DNA of 14,768 bases from assembly GCA_946480345.1 (NCBI GenBank), contig CAMLJR010000068.1, positions 1-14,768 on the forward strand, given 5' to 3'. The position numbers were made by a program, and so were the translations under genes. The DNA comes from an uncultured Spongiibacteraceae bacterium (lineage in GTDB: Bacteria; Pseudomonadota; Gammaproteobacteria; Pseudomonadales; CAMLJR01). The notes under the pieces are model-generated. The model searched no databases. It was not told the origin of the DNA and saw only the letters and a program-made list of their open reading frames with translations. Each line of letters starts with the position of its first letter. The stretch's first letter is position 1. Positions 7,482 through 13,388 of this stretch are shown piece after piece.

Positions 7482-8285
7482 TTACGCTTTTCTGAGTGCG
7501 AGTAGCGGATCCGACTGCGCTCCGGCGTGGCCGTAACCATATTTGGGGCCAACCTGATATCCCATTAATTTCAGCAGATCTTCAGGCAGGGTGCGGGCGA
7601 TATCTGGCGGGCAAGCAAGGTATTGATTTTCCCCCTGTCGGAGCCAGCCTAAGGAATAGTTGATCGCCTGCGCGCGTCGGACGCCTTTCGACCGATTATT
7701 CCCTCCAGCGTGCCAAAGCTTGCCCGAGAAAATTAATACGGACCCACGGGTCATTTCTGCCGGTACCGTGTCGGCCATTGTGTATTCGGCGGGCGGGCGG
7801 GTATGGCTTCCGGGTATCACACGCGTCGCACCGTTCTCGTCGGTGAATTCAGTGATCGCCCACAATGTGTTGCAACAAGCGGTGCAGTCGGGCGGGAAAA
7901 CGAAATCGTCGTAGAGCAATTCATCGTTGTGAATAAATTGAGCCGGCGCACCTGCGTTCAACGAGATCATTTCGGTCGTGCAGAGTTGAAACGTTGATGC
8001 CCCGGTTAGCACATTTTTTACAACGCCCAGCACCAGCGGGTTCATGACGAGATCGCGACCGGTGGGAGAACGCGCAATCAGATTGCCGACGCGCTGAGTG
8101 CCGTTGCCGAACCATTCTTTCTCACTGAAAGCCGCCGCCTCGATATACGGCTGCATGTCCTTCAGGACTTGATCCATGACGGCAACGGGAGCCAACTCGT
8201 CAATAATCACATGGCCATGCTCGCGGATAACCTCGGTTGCTTCTTCGATCGAGGCGGTGTTGGGCAAATGTTGGAGCGTCATCAC
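7482..8285 (-). CDS. Phytanoyl-CoA dioxygenase (PhyH) family protein
   Basis: This is a 267-residue protein if read from GTG 8285; an adjacent ATG at 8282 is equally possible. AAGGGA lies about 6-9 bases upstream of both. It has the iron-binding facial triad of Fe(II)/2-oxoglutarate dioxygenases: His119-x-Asp121 (FIHNDE) and distal His192 (LWHAGG). Arg203/Arg204 are candidates for 2-oxoglutarate binding. NGATRVIPGSH at about 151-161 is typical of the PhyH family. Such enzymes hydroxylate or otherwise oxidise lipids and small metabolites; the substrate cannot be read here. There is no signal peptide, so it is cytoplasmic. It is probably the first gene of an operon with the peroxidase and the 91-residue gene, and is divergent from a short-chain dehydrogenase. 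Confidence 0.9.
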   Translation of the reverse strand: MMTLQHLPNTASIEEATEVIREHGHVIIDELAPVAVMDQVLKDMQPYIEAAAFSEKEWFGNGTQRVGNLIARSPTGRDLVMNPLVLGVVKNVLTGASTFQLCTTEMISLNAGAPAQFIHNDELLYDDFVFPPDCTACCNTLWAITEFTDENGATRVIPGSHTRPPAEYTMADTVPAEMTRGSVLIFSGKLWHAGGNNRSKGVRRAQAINYSLGWLRQGENQYLACPPDIARTLPEDLLKLMGYQVGPKYGYGHAGAQSDPLLALRKA

Positions 8286-8490
8286 AAAATTCCCTTAGTT
8301 ACAGTTGATCGCATTGGTGTAAGGCCTGTCGGCTCAGGAGGGTGATGGGAGGCTGAATCAACTGTTGCCGCTCGTCAACATTGTCTGCGACCAGCCGGAG
8401 GGGGTCTTCCTCATCCGCTTTTCGGAGGTGCGCGTAAATACGCTTGCCCACTCGAATATTGAATAGAAGACCGCTTAGCTATTCGTCAAA

Positions 8491-8523
8491 TGCATAGGTC
8501 ATATGCAAGTTTGATTACTTGCA
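8491..8523. promoter_or_regulatory. Overlapping palindromes, candidate operator
   Basis: Two perfect inverted repeats share bases 8504-8507. The first is TGCATA-GGTCA-TATGCA (8491-8507). The second is TGCAAGT-TTGATT-ACTTGCA (8504-8523), with seven-base arms. Both begin and end in TGCA. The cluster lies in the shared upstream region of two divergent genes, beside the candidate minus-strand -35 hexamer. Dimeric regulators bind sites of this size. No regulator gene lies next to it. Confidence 0.55.
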
Positions 8524-8595
8524 CGCTGTTTGAGGGCTCTCCAATATGCCCGAACCGAGCGCGCCACATCGGGCCAAGCCTTTAAAAATAACGTT

Positions 8596-8602
8596 GGGAG
8601 GA
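8596..8602 (+). promoter_or_regulatory. Shine-Dalgarno deciding a GTG start
   Basis: GGGAGGA lies five bases before GTG 8608. This strong site favours the GTG over the in-frame ATG at 8530, which has no such site and would add 26 residues unlike the start of any SDR. Confidence 0.85.
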
Positions 8603-8607
8603 AAATC

Positions 8608-9378
8608 GTGGATTTGCGCATCAAAGGAAAGACTGTCGTCATCACCGGCGGCACCCGCGGCATCGGACGGGCGATCGCCGAGCTTTTTGCGGCGGAAGGG
8701 GCAAATGTTGCAATTTGCGCACGCGATTCCAAGCGTGTCGCGGCCACTGTCCAACGATTGGAAGCGCAGGGAGTCCGAGCTTTCGGCGCTGCCGTCGACG
8801 TCACCGACGGCGCTGCGTTGCAGGCGTTTATTCATGAAGCCGCCAGGAAACTGGATGGCATCGACATGTACATCGCGAACGCCAGCACGCTAGCCAGGGG
8901 TAATGACGAAGCTGCATGGCGCCAGGCTTTCGAATCCGACGTGATGGGCGCGTTGCAGGCTGCAACAGCAGTAAACCCGTATTTGGAAGCCGCCGCTGCC
9001 GCAAAGGGCGACGCGTCATTTCTGGCCATTTCCTCAATGGCAGCGACGGAGGTGGGAGCACCTAATGCCTATTCTGCGATGAAGGCCGCGCTGACCAATC
9101 TGATGAAGGGCTTCGCGCGCGAGTACGCTCCCAAAAAGGTCCGCTTCAATACGATATCCCCGGGTACGATTCTCGACGAAGAAGGCAGTCTGGCGCAGAT
9201 ACGCGCAGAAACACCGGAATATTTCAATGCGATGTTGGCGCTGAATCCTACCGGCAGGATGGGAACGCCGGACGAAATCGCAGGGACCGCAGTGTTTTTA
9301 TCCAGCCCCTGGTCGAGCTTCACCACCGGCGCCAACTACATCATTGATGGTTCGATGTTCACGCGTGTGAACTATTAA
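8608..9378 (+). CDS. Short-chain dehydrogenase/reductase (SDR family oxidoreductase)
   Basis: This is a 256-residue protein from GTG 8608, the classical SDR length. The Rossmann nucleotide-binding motif TGGTRGIG is at 13-20. The catalytic Tyr155-x-x-x-Lys159 (YSAMK) is present, with Ser142/Ser143 upstream. ISPGT is at about 183-187. The C-terminal GANYIIDGS is typical of FabG-like SDRs, so it should use NAD(P)H. Two positions differ from consensus: the NNAG-like motif reads ANAS, and the position of the usual active-site Asn appears to be Asp111 (SDVMG). The substrate is unknown. It is divergent from the PhyH-family gene, and both may answer to one operator. Confidence 0.92.
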   Translation: MDLRIKGKTVVITGGTRGIGRAIAELFAAEGANVAICARDSKRVAATVQRLEAQGVRAFGAAVDVTDGAALQAFIHEAARKLDGIDMYIANASTLARGNDEAAWRQAFESDVMGALQAATAVNPYLEAAAAAKGDASFLAISSMAATEVGAPNAYSAMKAALTNLMKGFAREYAPKKVRFNTISPGTILDEEGSLAQIRAETPEYFNAMLALNPTGRMGTPDEIAGTAVFLSSPWSSFTTGANYIIDGSMFTRVNY

Positions 9379-9392
9379 ATCGGTGACTAGGT

Positions 9393-9409
9393 ATTAGCGC
9401 CGAGTGCTA
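9393..9409 (+). other. Short hairpin after the dehydrogenase gene
   Basis: TTAGC and GCTAA flank a seven-base loop just after the dehydrogenase stop codon. No T run follows, so this is at best a weak or factor-dependent terminator. Confidence 0.25.
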
Positions 9410-9518
9410 AAGGACATCGCATCCGGCGACTAAAACTAAAAAGACGTTCAGCTCCCATCCGCAGTCCGAAAAAGTGTTCGATCCCGCCTGTCTATCGGAT
9501 GGGTTTCCAGCTTCCTGG

Positions 9519-9548
9519 TACACACTGCTATCCGTTCCTCCGTATAAT
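9519..9548 (+). promoter_or_regulatory. Putative sigma70 promoter of slyD
   Basis: A perfect -10 hexamer TATAAT lies at 9543-9548. A partial -35, TACACA (9519-9524, four of six matches), lies 18 bases upstream. The predicted start, about seven bases after the -10, gives a leader of roughly 29 bases that contains the slyD GGAG. Confidence 0.6.
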
Positions 9549-9583
9549 CCCCGGCCTATTCGATTCCCTTTCTGGAGATACTC

Positions 9584-10066
9584 ATGCTGATCGGCCCCAA
9601 TTGCGTAGTAAGCATGCATTACGAACTCACCAATAGCGCGGGCGAAGTGCTCGATACCTCCGCCGGCCACGAACCGCTGACCTATTTGCACGGCGCGCAG
9701 AACATCATCCCAGGCTTGGAAAATCAATTGGTCGGTCGCAGCACCGGCGATAATCTCGAAGTTGTAGTACAACCCCAAGATGGCTACGGCGAACATCAAG
9801 CGGCCTTAGTGCAGCAAGTGCCACGTAATGCATTTCCGGATTCCGATGCGCTTGAAACCGGCATGCGCTTTACCGCGGACTCTGCCAATGGCGATATCTC
9901 GGTCGTGATTACTGCACTATCGGACGATACGGTCACCGTCGACGGCAATCATCCGCTGGCCGGCCAGGTATTGCATTTCTCCGTTGCAATCACCGATGTA
10001 CGTGCCGCCACCGAAGAAGAAATTGCCCATGGCCATGTTCATACGCCGGGCCACCACCATCATTGA
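9584..10066 (+). CDS. slyD: FKBP-type peptidyl-prolyl cis-trans isomerase SlyD
   Basis: This is a 160-residue protein starting at ATG 9584 with GGAG about eight bases upstream. The N-terminal FKBP half has VSMHYELTNSAGEVLDTS and GAQNIIPGLENQLVG. An insert-in-flap chaperone domain follows at about 70-130, then the returning FKBP strand (LAGQVLHFSVAITDVR). The C-terminus is short and histidine-rich (HGHVHTPGHHHH), a metal-binding tail as in SlyD, which in Enterobacteria binds nickel and helps hydrogenase maturation. The tail here is shorter than in E. coli, so mainly the folding-helper role is supported. The protein is cytoplasmic. The gene appears to have its own promoter. Confidence 0.95.
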   Translation: MLIGPNCVVSMHYELTNSAGEVLDTSAGHEPLTYLHGAQNIIPGLENQLVGRSTGDNLEVVVQPQDGYGEHQAALVQQVPRNAFPDSDALETGMRFTADSANGDISVVITALSDDTVTVDGNHPLAGQVLHFSVAITDVRAATEEEIAHGHVHTPGHHHH

Positions 10067-10070
10067 TTAG

Positions 10071-10092
10071 GCGCATCCATCCGATGGAGCGC
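10071..10092 (+). other. Bulged hairpin just after slyD
   Basis: GCGC-a-TCCAT pairs with ATGGA-GCGC around a three-base loop (CCG), giving nine base pairs with one bulged A. It starts four bases after the slyD stop. There is no U tract, so it could stabilise the mRNA 3' end rather than terminate. Confidence 0.4.
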
Positions 10093-10116
10093 AAATTGCT
10101 ACACCTCGTCTCGATC

Positions 10117-10147
10117 GGCCCAATTAAATGCCTCATTTAATTGGGCC
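10117..10147. repeat. Perfect 13-bp inverted repeat
   Basis: GGCCCAATTAAAT and ATTTAATTGGGCC flank a five-base loop, GCCTC. It is the longest perfect palindromic arm I found in the window. Neither side has a T run, so it is not a standard intrinsic terminator. It may terminate transcription in both directions with help, or bind a protein. Confidence 0.7.
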
Positions 10148-10286
10148 ACCGCGTTTCCGCATGGCTCTCTTCGCCGAATGCGTCTCGCTTTTTATATCGT
10201 CTGATTGTTGTGGTTTCGAAGGCTCGTTAAAATTCGGTCACTTAATTGATGCCAATTGATGAAGACACTACCGTCACCTTCCATTC

Positions 10287-10320
10287 GATGTTTGAAGACC
10301 AACAAAGTGATGTTTGAAGA
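10287..10320 (+). repeat. 12-base direct repeat across the start of the small arginine-rich gene
   Basis: GATGTTTGAAGA occurs at 10287-10298 and again at 10309-10320, 22 bases apart. The second copy contains the likely start codon (ATG 10310). The first contains an out-of-frame ATG. Confidence 0.6.
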
Positions 10321-10525
10321 TCGACGAGGACGCGGCGACCGCCGTACAAAAAACCGGGGATTGAAGCAGCAGACAGATTGCCGCCGCTCAGGCGAGCGCC
10401 GCAATATTTTGCGTCAATACCACCCACAGCCGTGGTGGCTGCAGACTAACTATGTTGAAGAATTACAACCGCCGGTACTCGATAACGGCCGCGATCCGAC
10501 TCAACTCCCCTCCCCCGCAAAGTAA
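10310..10525 (+). CDS. Small arginine-rich protein of unknown function
   Basis: The likely product is 71 residues from ATG 10310; an in-frame ATG at 10256 would give 89. Neither start has a strong Shine-Dalgarno, so the start is uncertain. The protein opens with paired-arginine motifs (EDRRGRGDRR, then CRRSGERRN), and later has a Trp pair in HPQPWWLQ and a Pro-rich acidic end. It has no signal peptide or membrane segment. I do not recognise a family. Paired-arginine motifs occur at the start of some PilZ (c-di-GMP-binding) proteins, but no PilZ domain follows here. It lies downstream of slyD and the 13-bp inverted repeat. It could still be non-coding. Confidence 0.45.
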   Translation: MFEDRRGRGDRRTKNRGLKQQTDCRRSGERRNILRQYHPQPWWLQTNYVEELQPPVLDNGRDPTQLPSPAK

Positions 10526-10583
10526 TTGTCGTTTTGTCTAACACTTTGACTATGGCGAACGGTGTTCACGCTATTCAGTTCGC

Positions 10584-10592
10584 TGTGGATAA
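10584..10592 (-). promoter_or_regulatory. Perfect DnaA box (left)
   Basis: TGTGGATAA on the plus strand reads TTATCCACA on the minus strand, the exact high-affinity DnaA 9-mer. It overlaps the left arm of a hairpin. Confidence 0.55.
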
Positions 10593-10808
10593 AAGCTCAA
10601 TTCGATGAACTCGGAGCTTTCACAGAGAAACACCTGCTTTTGTACTTTTTCTCATTAGCTTGGCAACTTTAACGATGCGCGGTCATTTTTGTGACTTAGG
10701 TCCTAGATTTTCGCGATACAACTCGATCAGGTGCCTGTATTTTGATCGAACCACTTTGTATTTCTCATAAAGCGTGACTACACCGCTGCCAAGGTTTTCC
10801 CCAAAAGC

Positions 10809-10829
10809 TGTGTAAAAATTTGTGGATAA
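10809..10829 (-). promoter_or_regulatory. DnaA box pair (one perfect, one near match)
   Basis: TGTGGATAA at 10821-10829 is the exact 9-mer. TGTGTAAAA at 10809-10817 is one base from the relaxed consensus TGTGNATAA, in the same orientation and 12 bases away. Such close, same-strand spacing is common in DnaA-binding clusters. Confidence 0.55.
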
Positions 10830-11011
10830 GTCTGTGAGTTGCCGTTTAGAGCGGCGATAAAGCTAGCCTCGCCAAATAGATCATTATTTAACCAATCGCA
10901 GGCTATGCCTCAAGGCATGAGCCGCATGAGTTTGCCCCACGGCCTCAGGCAATCGTTAAATCTTTGCAAGAAACGAACGGCCCACGGCCACCCACCTATA
11001 CACTGATCGCG

Positions 11012-11040
11012 TTGCAAGAAACCGGGGCCGGGCCTAAACT
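11012..11040 (+). promoter_or_regulatory. Putative promoter of the tetR-efflux operon
   Basis: TTGCAA (11012-11017) and TAAACT (11035-11040) are exactly 17 bases apart, each matching four of six consensus bases. The -10 overlaps the left edge of the palindromic operator at 11038, so a bound repressor would block RNA polymerase. The predicted leader is about 58 bases. Confidence 0.6.
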
Positions 11041-11055
11041 GACCGCTCGGTCAGT
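11038..11055. promoter_or_regulatory. TetR-type operator
   Basis: ACTGACCG-CT-CGGTCAGT is a perfect 18-base palindrome with eight-base arms. It lies 49 bases before the TetR start and overlaps the -10. The core TGACCG-N2-CGGTCA has the size and symmetry of TetR-family operators. Confidence 0.8.
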
Positions 11056-11104
11056 CCACCCTTTTAATCGAACCCCTTAAACGCCTTTGTCTGCGAATTA
11101 ATTA

Positions 11105-11812
11105 ATGACCATTCCACAACCATTTTCCGACGGAGCGCGCGCCATATTAAATGCGGCGAGCGAACTATTCGCGAACGATGGATTCGATGCGGTTTCGATC
11201 GGCGCCATTGCCGAGCATGCCGGTGTCAGCAAGTCGAATGTGTTTCATCATTTCGCCAACAAAGACGAATTGATTCTTGCGGTTCTGCGCGATGCGGGGC
11301 GACCGCATGCCGAATTTGCCGAACAACTATTGCAGGACGCAGGCTCGTCGCAAGAAAAATTACGCAGGCTAATCGATTTCGAGTTCGCGCAAGTCGTTGC
11401 GTATCGGCGCAACACACAATTGATCAGCCATGCGTTAGCTGCGCATTGCAGCAGCGATGGTCAGCGTTTTGCGGAACGCATTTTTAAACGCAATTTCCGC
11501 GCGATAACCGCGCTCTTCGAACAAGGCCAACGCACTGGCGAACTGCGTGACGATATTGATCCGACCATCGCAGCGACAATTCTTGCCGGCACGCACGAAG
11601 TATTTTTGCGCTACGCCAAATTGCTGCGCGTTTATCCGCGCCCGCATGCGTCGTCTAAAACAACAGCGAGCCAGCGCCCACCGAAAATGATTCAAGACTC
11701 TATCGATACCGTTTTTAAAGTATTGCTCGAAGGCATGCAGGCACCGACCGCAGCGGCCAATTCGCCGATCCAATCCGCGAGCGATACCGAACCTCAAAGG
11801 GAAATACTATGA
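11105..11812 (+). CDS. TetR/AcrR family transcriptional regulator of the efflux operon
   Basis: This is a 235-residue protein from ATG 11105; the leader is AT-rich and lacks a clear Shine-Dalgarno. Residues about 9-61 are the TetR DNA-binding domain, with LFANDGFDAVSIGAIAEHAG followed by the recognition-helix region VSKSNVFHHFANKDEL. The rest is a divergent helical ligand-binding and dimer domain, ending in a low-complexity tail after about residue 205. It probably represses its own operon through the palindrome in its promoter and is released by a pump substrate or toxic compound. Its stop overlaps the start of the outer-membrane factor gene (ATGA), so regulator and pump are made from one transcript. 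Confidence 0.95.
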   Translation: MTIPQPFSDGARAILNAASELFANDGFDAVSIGAIAEHAGVSKSNVFHHFANKDELILAVLRDAGRPHAEFAEQLLQDAGSSQEKLRRLIDFEFAQVVAYRRNTQLISHALAAHCSSDGQRFAERIFKRNFRAITALFEQGQRTGELRDDIDPTIAATILAGTHEVFLRYAKLLRVYPRPHASSKTTASQRPPKMIQDSIDTVFKVLLEGMQAPTAAANSPIQSASDTEPQREIL

Positions 11813-13371
11813 AATTGACATCGCGTCAGCGTCTACTGCCTTTGCTGATATCTACCCTGTTGGGAGCGACGATATCGGGATGTGCCGTCGGGCCAGATTT
11901 CAAAAGTCCGGATGCGCCCGCCACCGATCGTTACACGGCGCAACCGCTGCCGGAAAAAACCGTCGCTACCGATGTTGCGGGCGGCGAAGCGCAAGCGTTG
12001 ATGATCGGCCAGCAGTTACCCGCGCAATGGTGGCAATTGTTCGAATCCGACAAGCTCGATCAATTGGTAACGCAGGCATTCAAAAACAGCCCGAATACGG
12101 CGGCGGCACGCGCCGCATTGCGTCAGGCCGAAGAAAATTTAAACGCGGCTCGCGGCAGTTATTTTCCGAGTGTCGATGCCAACACATCGGCGCAGCGCCA
12201 ACGCTCAACCACCAATATTTTGGGCGGACCCGGCGTGGTCAGCCGTCCGTATACGCTATACAACGCGTCGGTAGCAGTCGCCTATACGCTGGATGTTTTT
12301 GGCGGTGTGCGCCGCTCTGTCGAAGCCCAGTCAGCGGTGGTGGATTCGCAGCGTTATGAGCTACAGGCAACGTATTTGACGTTAGCTGCCAATGTCGTCA
12401 CCGCGAGCGTGTCCGAAGCGTCGCTGCGCGATCAGCTCGCCGCCACCAACGACATTCTCGCCGCGCTTGAAAAACAATTATCGATCACCGAACAACGTCA
12501 TCAGCTAGGCGCTGCTGCGTATTCGGATGTATTAACCGCACGCTCGAATCTCGCCGAAATACGCGCCACATTGCCAGCGTTAGAGAAACAACTGGCTGCG
12601 GTACAAAATCAACTCGCGGTGTATCTCGGTCAATTACCGAGCGAAACCGTCGCGAGCAATTTCGATATTGCCGAATTGAAATTGCCGCAGCAATTACCCC
12701 TAAGCCTGCCCTCGGAATTAGTGCGTCAACGTCCGGATGTACGTGCGGCGGAAGCGCGTTTGCATCAAGCGTCGGCGCAGATCGGAGTCGCCACCGCGAA
12801 TTTGCTGCCGCAGATTTCGATCAGCGGTAACTTCGGTTCGCAAGCGAGTCAGGCATCGAAATTATTCGATGACGAAATCTGGAACATCGGCATCGGCCTC
12901 ACGCAGCCGCTGTTTCATGGCGGCGAATTGACCGCGCGGCGTCGTGCGGCCATCGCCGCTTACGACGAAGCTGCGGCTAATTATCGTCAAACGGTGCTGA
13001 CCGCTTTTCAGGACGTCGCCGATGCATTGACTGCCGTGCAGACGGACGCACGCGCCTTGCAGGCACAGTACGAAGCAACGTCATCGGCGCAAGCGAGCCT
13101 GGGTTTGATCGAACGGCAATATGCGCTCGGCAGCGTCAGCTTTTTAAATTTGCTCGATGCGCAACGCCAGTACCAACAGACGCGAATCAATTATTCGCGT
13201 GCGCTGGCAAGCCGCTATCAAGATACCGCCGCGCTGTTTCAAGCGCTCGGCGGCAACTGGGATGAAAGCGCGCTAAGCGCTAATGCGGATGCGCAGAATT
13301 CTTCGGCGTCACCGGCCGCCGCTCCCGCTGTAACGCCATCGCAACAACCACAACAACAATTGCAACCGTAA
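11809..13371 (+). CDS. RND efflux outer-membrane factor, NodT/OprM-type lipoprotein
   Basis: This is a 520-residue protein from ATG 11809, with AAGGGA upstream inside the tetR end. The signal peptide ends in a lipobox, ISGC, so Cys25 should be lipidated; CAVGPDF right after it is typical of the NodT/OprM family. Two outer-membrane-efflux repeats, about 60-260 and 290-480, show the usual coiled-coil motifs (for example LRQAEENLNAARGSYFP and VRQRPDVRAAEARL). The trimer forms the outer-membrane channel and periplasmic tunnel of a tripartite pump. The last 35 residues are a Ser/Ala/Pro/Gln-rich tail beyond the conserved part. Being first among the structural genes differs from the common adaptor-pump-channel order. 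Confidence 0.95.
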   Translation: MKLTSRQRLLPLLISTLLGATISGCAVGPDFKSPDAPATDRYTAQPLPEKTVATDVAGGEAQALMIGQQLPAQWWQLFESDKLDQLVTQAFKNSPNTAAARAALRQAEENLNAARGSYFPSVDANTSAQRQRSTTNILGGPGVVSRPYTLYNASVAVAYTLDVFGGVRRSVEAQSAVVDSQRYELQATYLTLAANVVTASVSEASLRDQLAATNDILAALEKQLSITEQRHQLGAAAYSDVLTARSNLAEIRATLPALEKQLAAVQNQLAVYLGQLPSETVASNFDIAELKLPQQLPLSLPSELVRQRPDVRAAEARLHQASAQIGVATANLLPQISISGNFGSQASQASKLFDDEIWNIGIGLTQPLFHGGELTARRRAAIAAYDEAAANYRQTVLTAFQDVADALTAVQTDARALQAQYEATSSAQASLGLIERQYALGSVSFLNLLDAQRQYQQTRINYSRALASRYQDTAALFQALGGNWDESALSANADAQNSSASPAAAPAVTPSQQPQQQLQP

Positions 13372-13388
13372 ATCGGAGCTCTATTCGC

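Larger units (their letters stand above)
8286..8607. other. Divergent regulatory region between the dioxygenase and dehydrogenase genes
   Basis: No gene is supported in these 322 bases. They hold two overlapping palindromes (8491-8523), a 9-base inverted repeat (8301-8309 with 8357-8365, ACAGTTGAT/ATCAACTGT), the dehydrogenase ribosome binding site (8596-8602), and a possible minus-strand promoter. That promoter would be TTGACG then 18 bases then TATTCA, at about 8488-8459. It would give the dioxygenase a leader of roughly 170 bases containing the long inverted repeat. Confidence 0.5.
10526..11104. other. 579-base non-coding region with DnaA boxes and the efflux promoter
   Basis: No open frame of note is seen on either strand. 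The region holds two perfect DnaA boxes (10584-10592, 10821-10829) and a near match (10809-10817). It has an inverted repeat AAAGCTC/GAGCTTT (10592-10598 with 10614-10620), whose flanking TGTG and CACA also pair. An AT-rich stretch lies near 10880-10895, and TGCCT-CA-AGGCA lies around 10907-10918. An 11-base direct repeat occurs at 10964-10974 and 11012-11022. The TetR promoter and operator are at its right end. Confidence 0.6.

Noticed and set aside
8336..8356. AGGAGG followed by GTGATG on the plus strand, as the start of a small gene
   Set aside because: The ATG frame stops after three codons and the spacing to the ATG is too short, so no leader peptide is supported.
8530..8607. Upstream ATG extension of the short-chain dehydrogenase
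   Set aside because: It adds 26 residues with no SDR similarity and no Shine-Dalgarno, while GTG 8608 has a strong one at ideal spacing.
10526..11104. Calling this region a chromosomal origin
   Set aside because: The two perfect DnaA boxes are notable, but no dnaA, dnaN, gidA or rpmH neighbour is present and skew cannot be judged here, so only the boxes are annotated.
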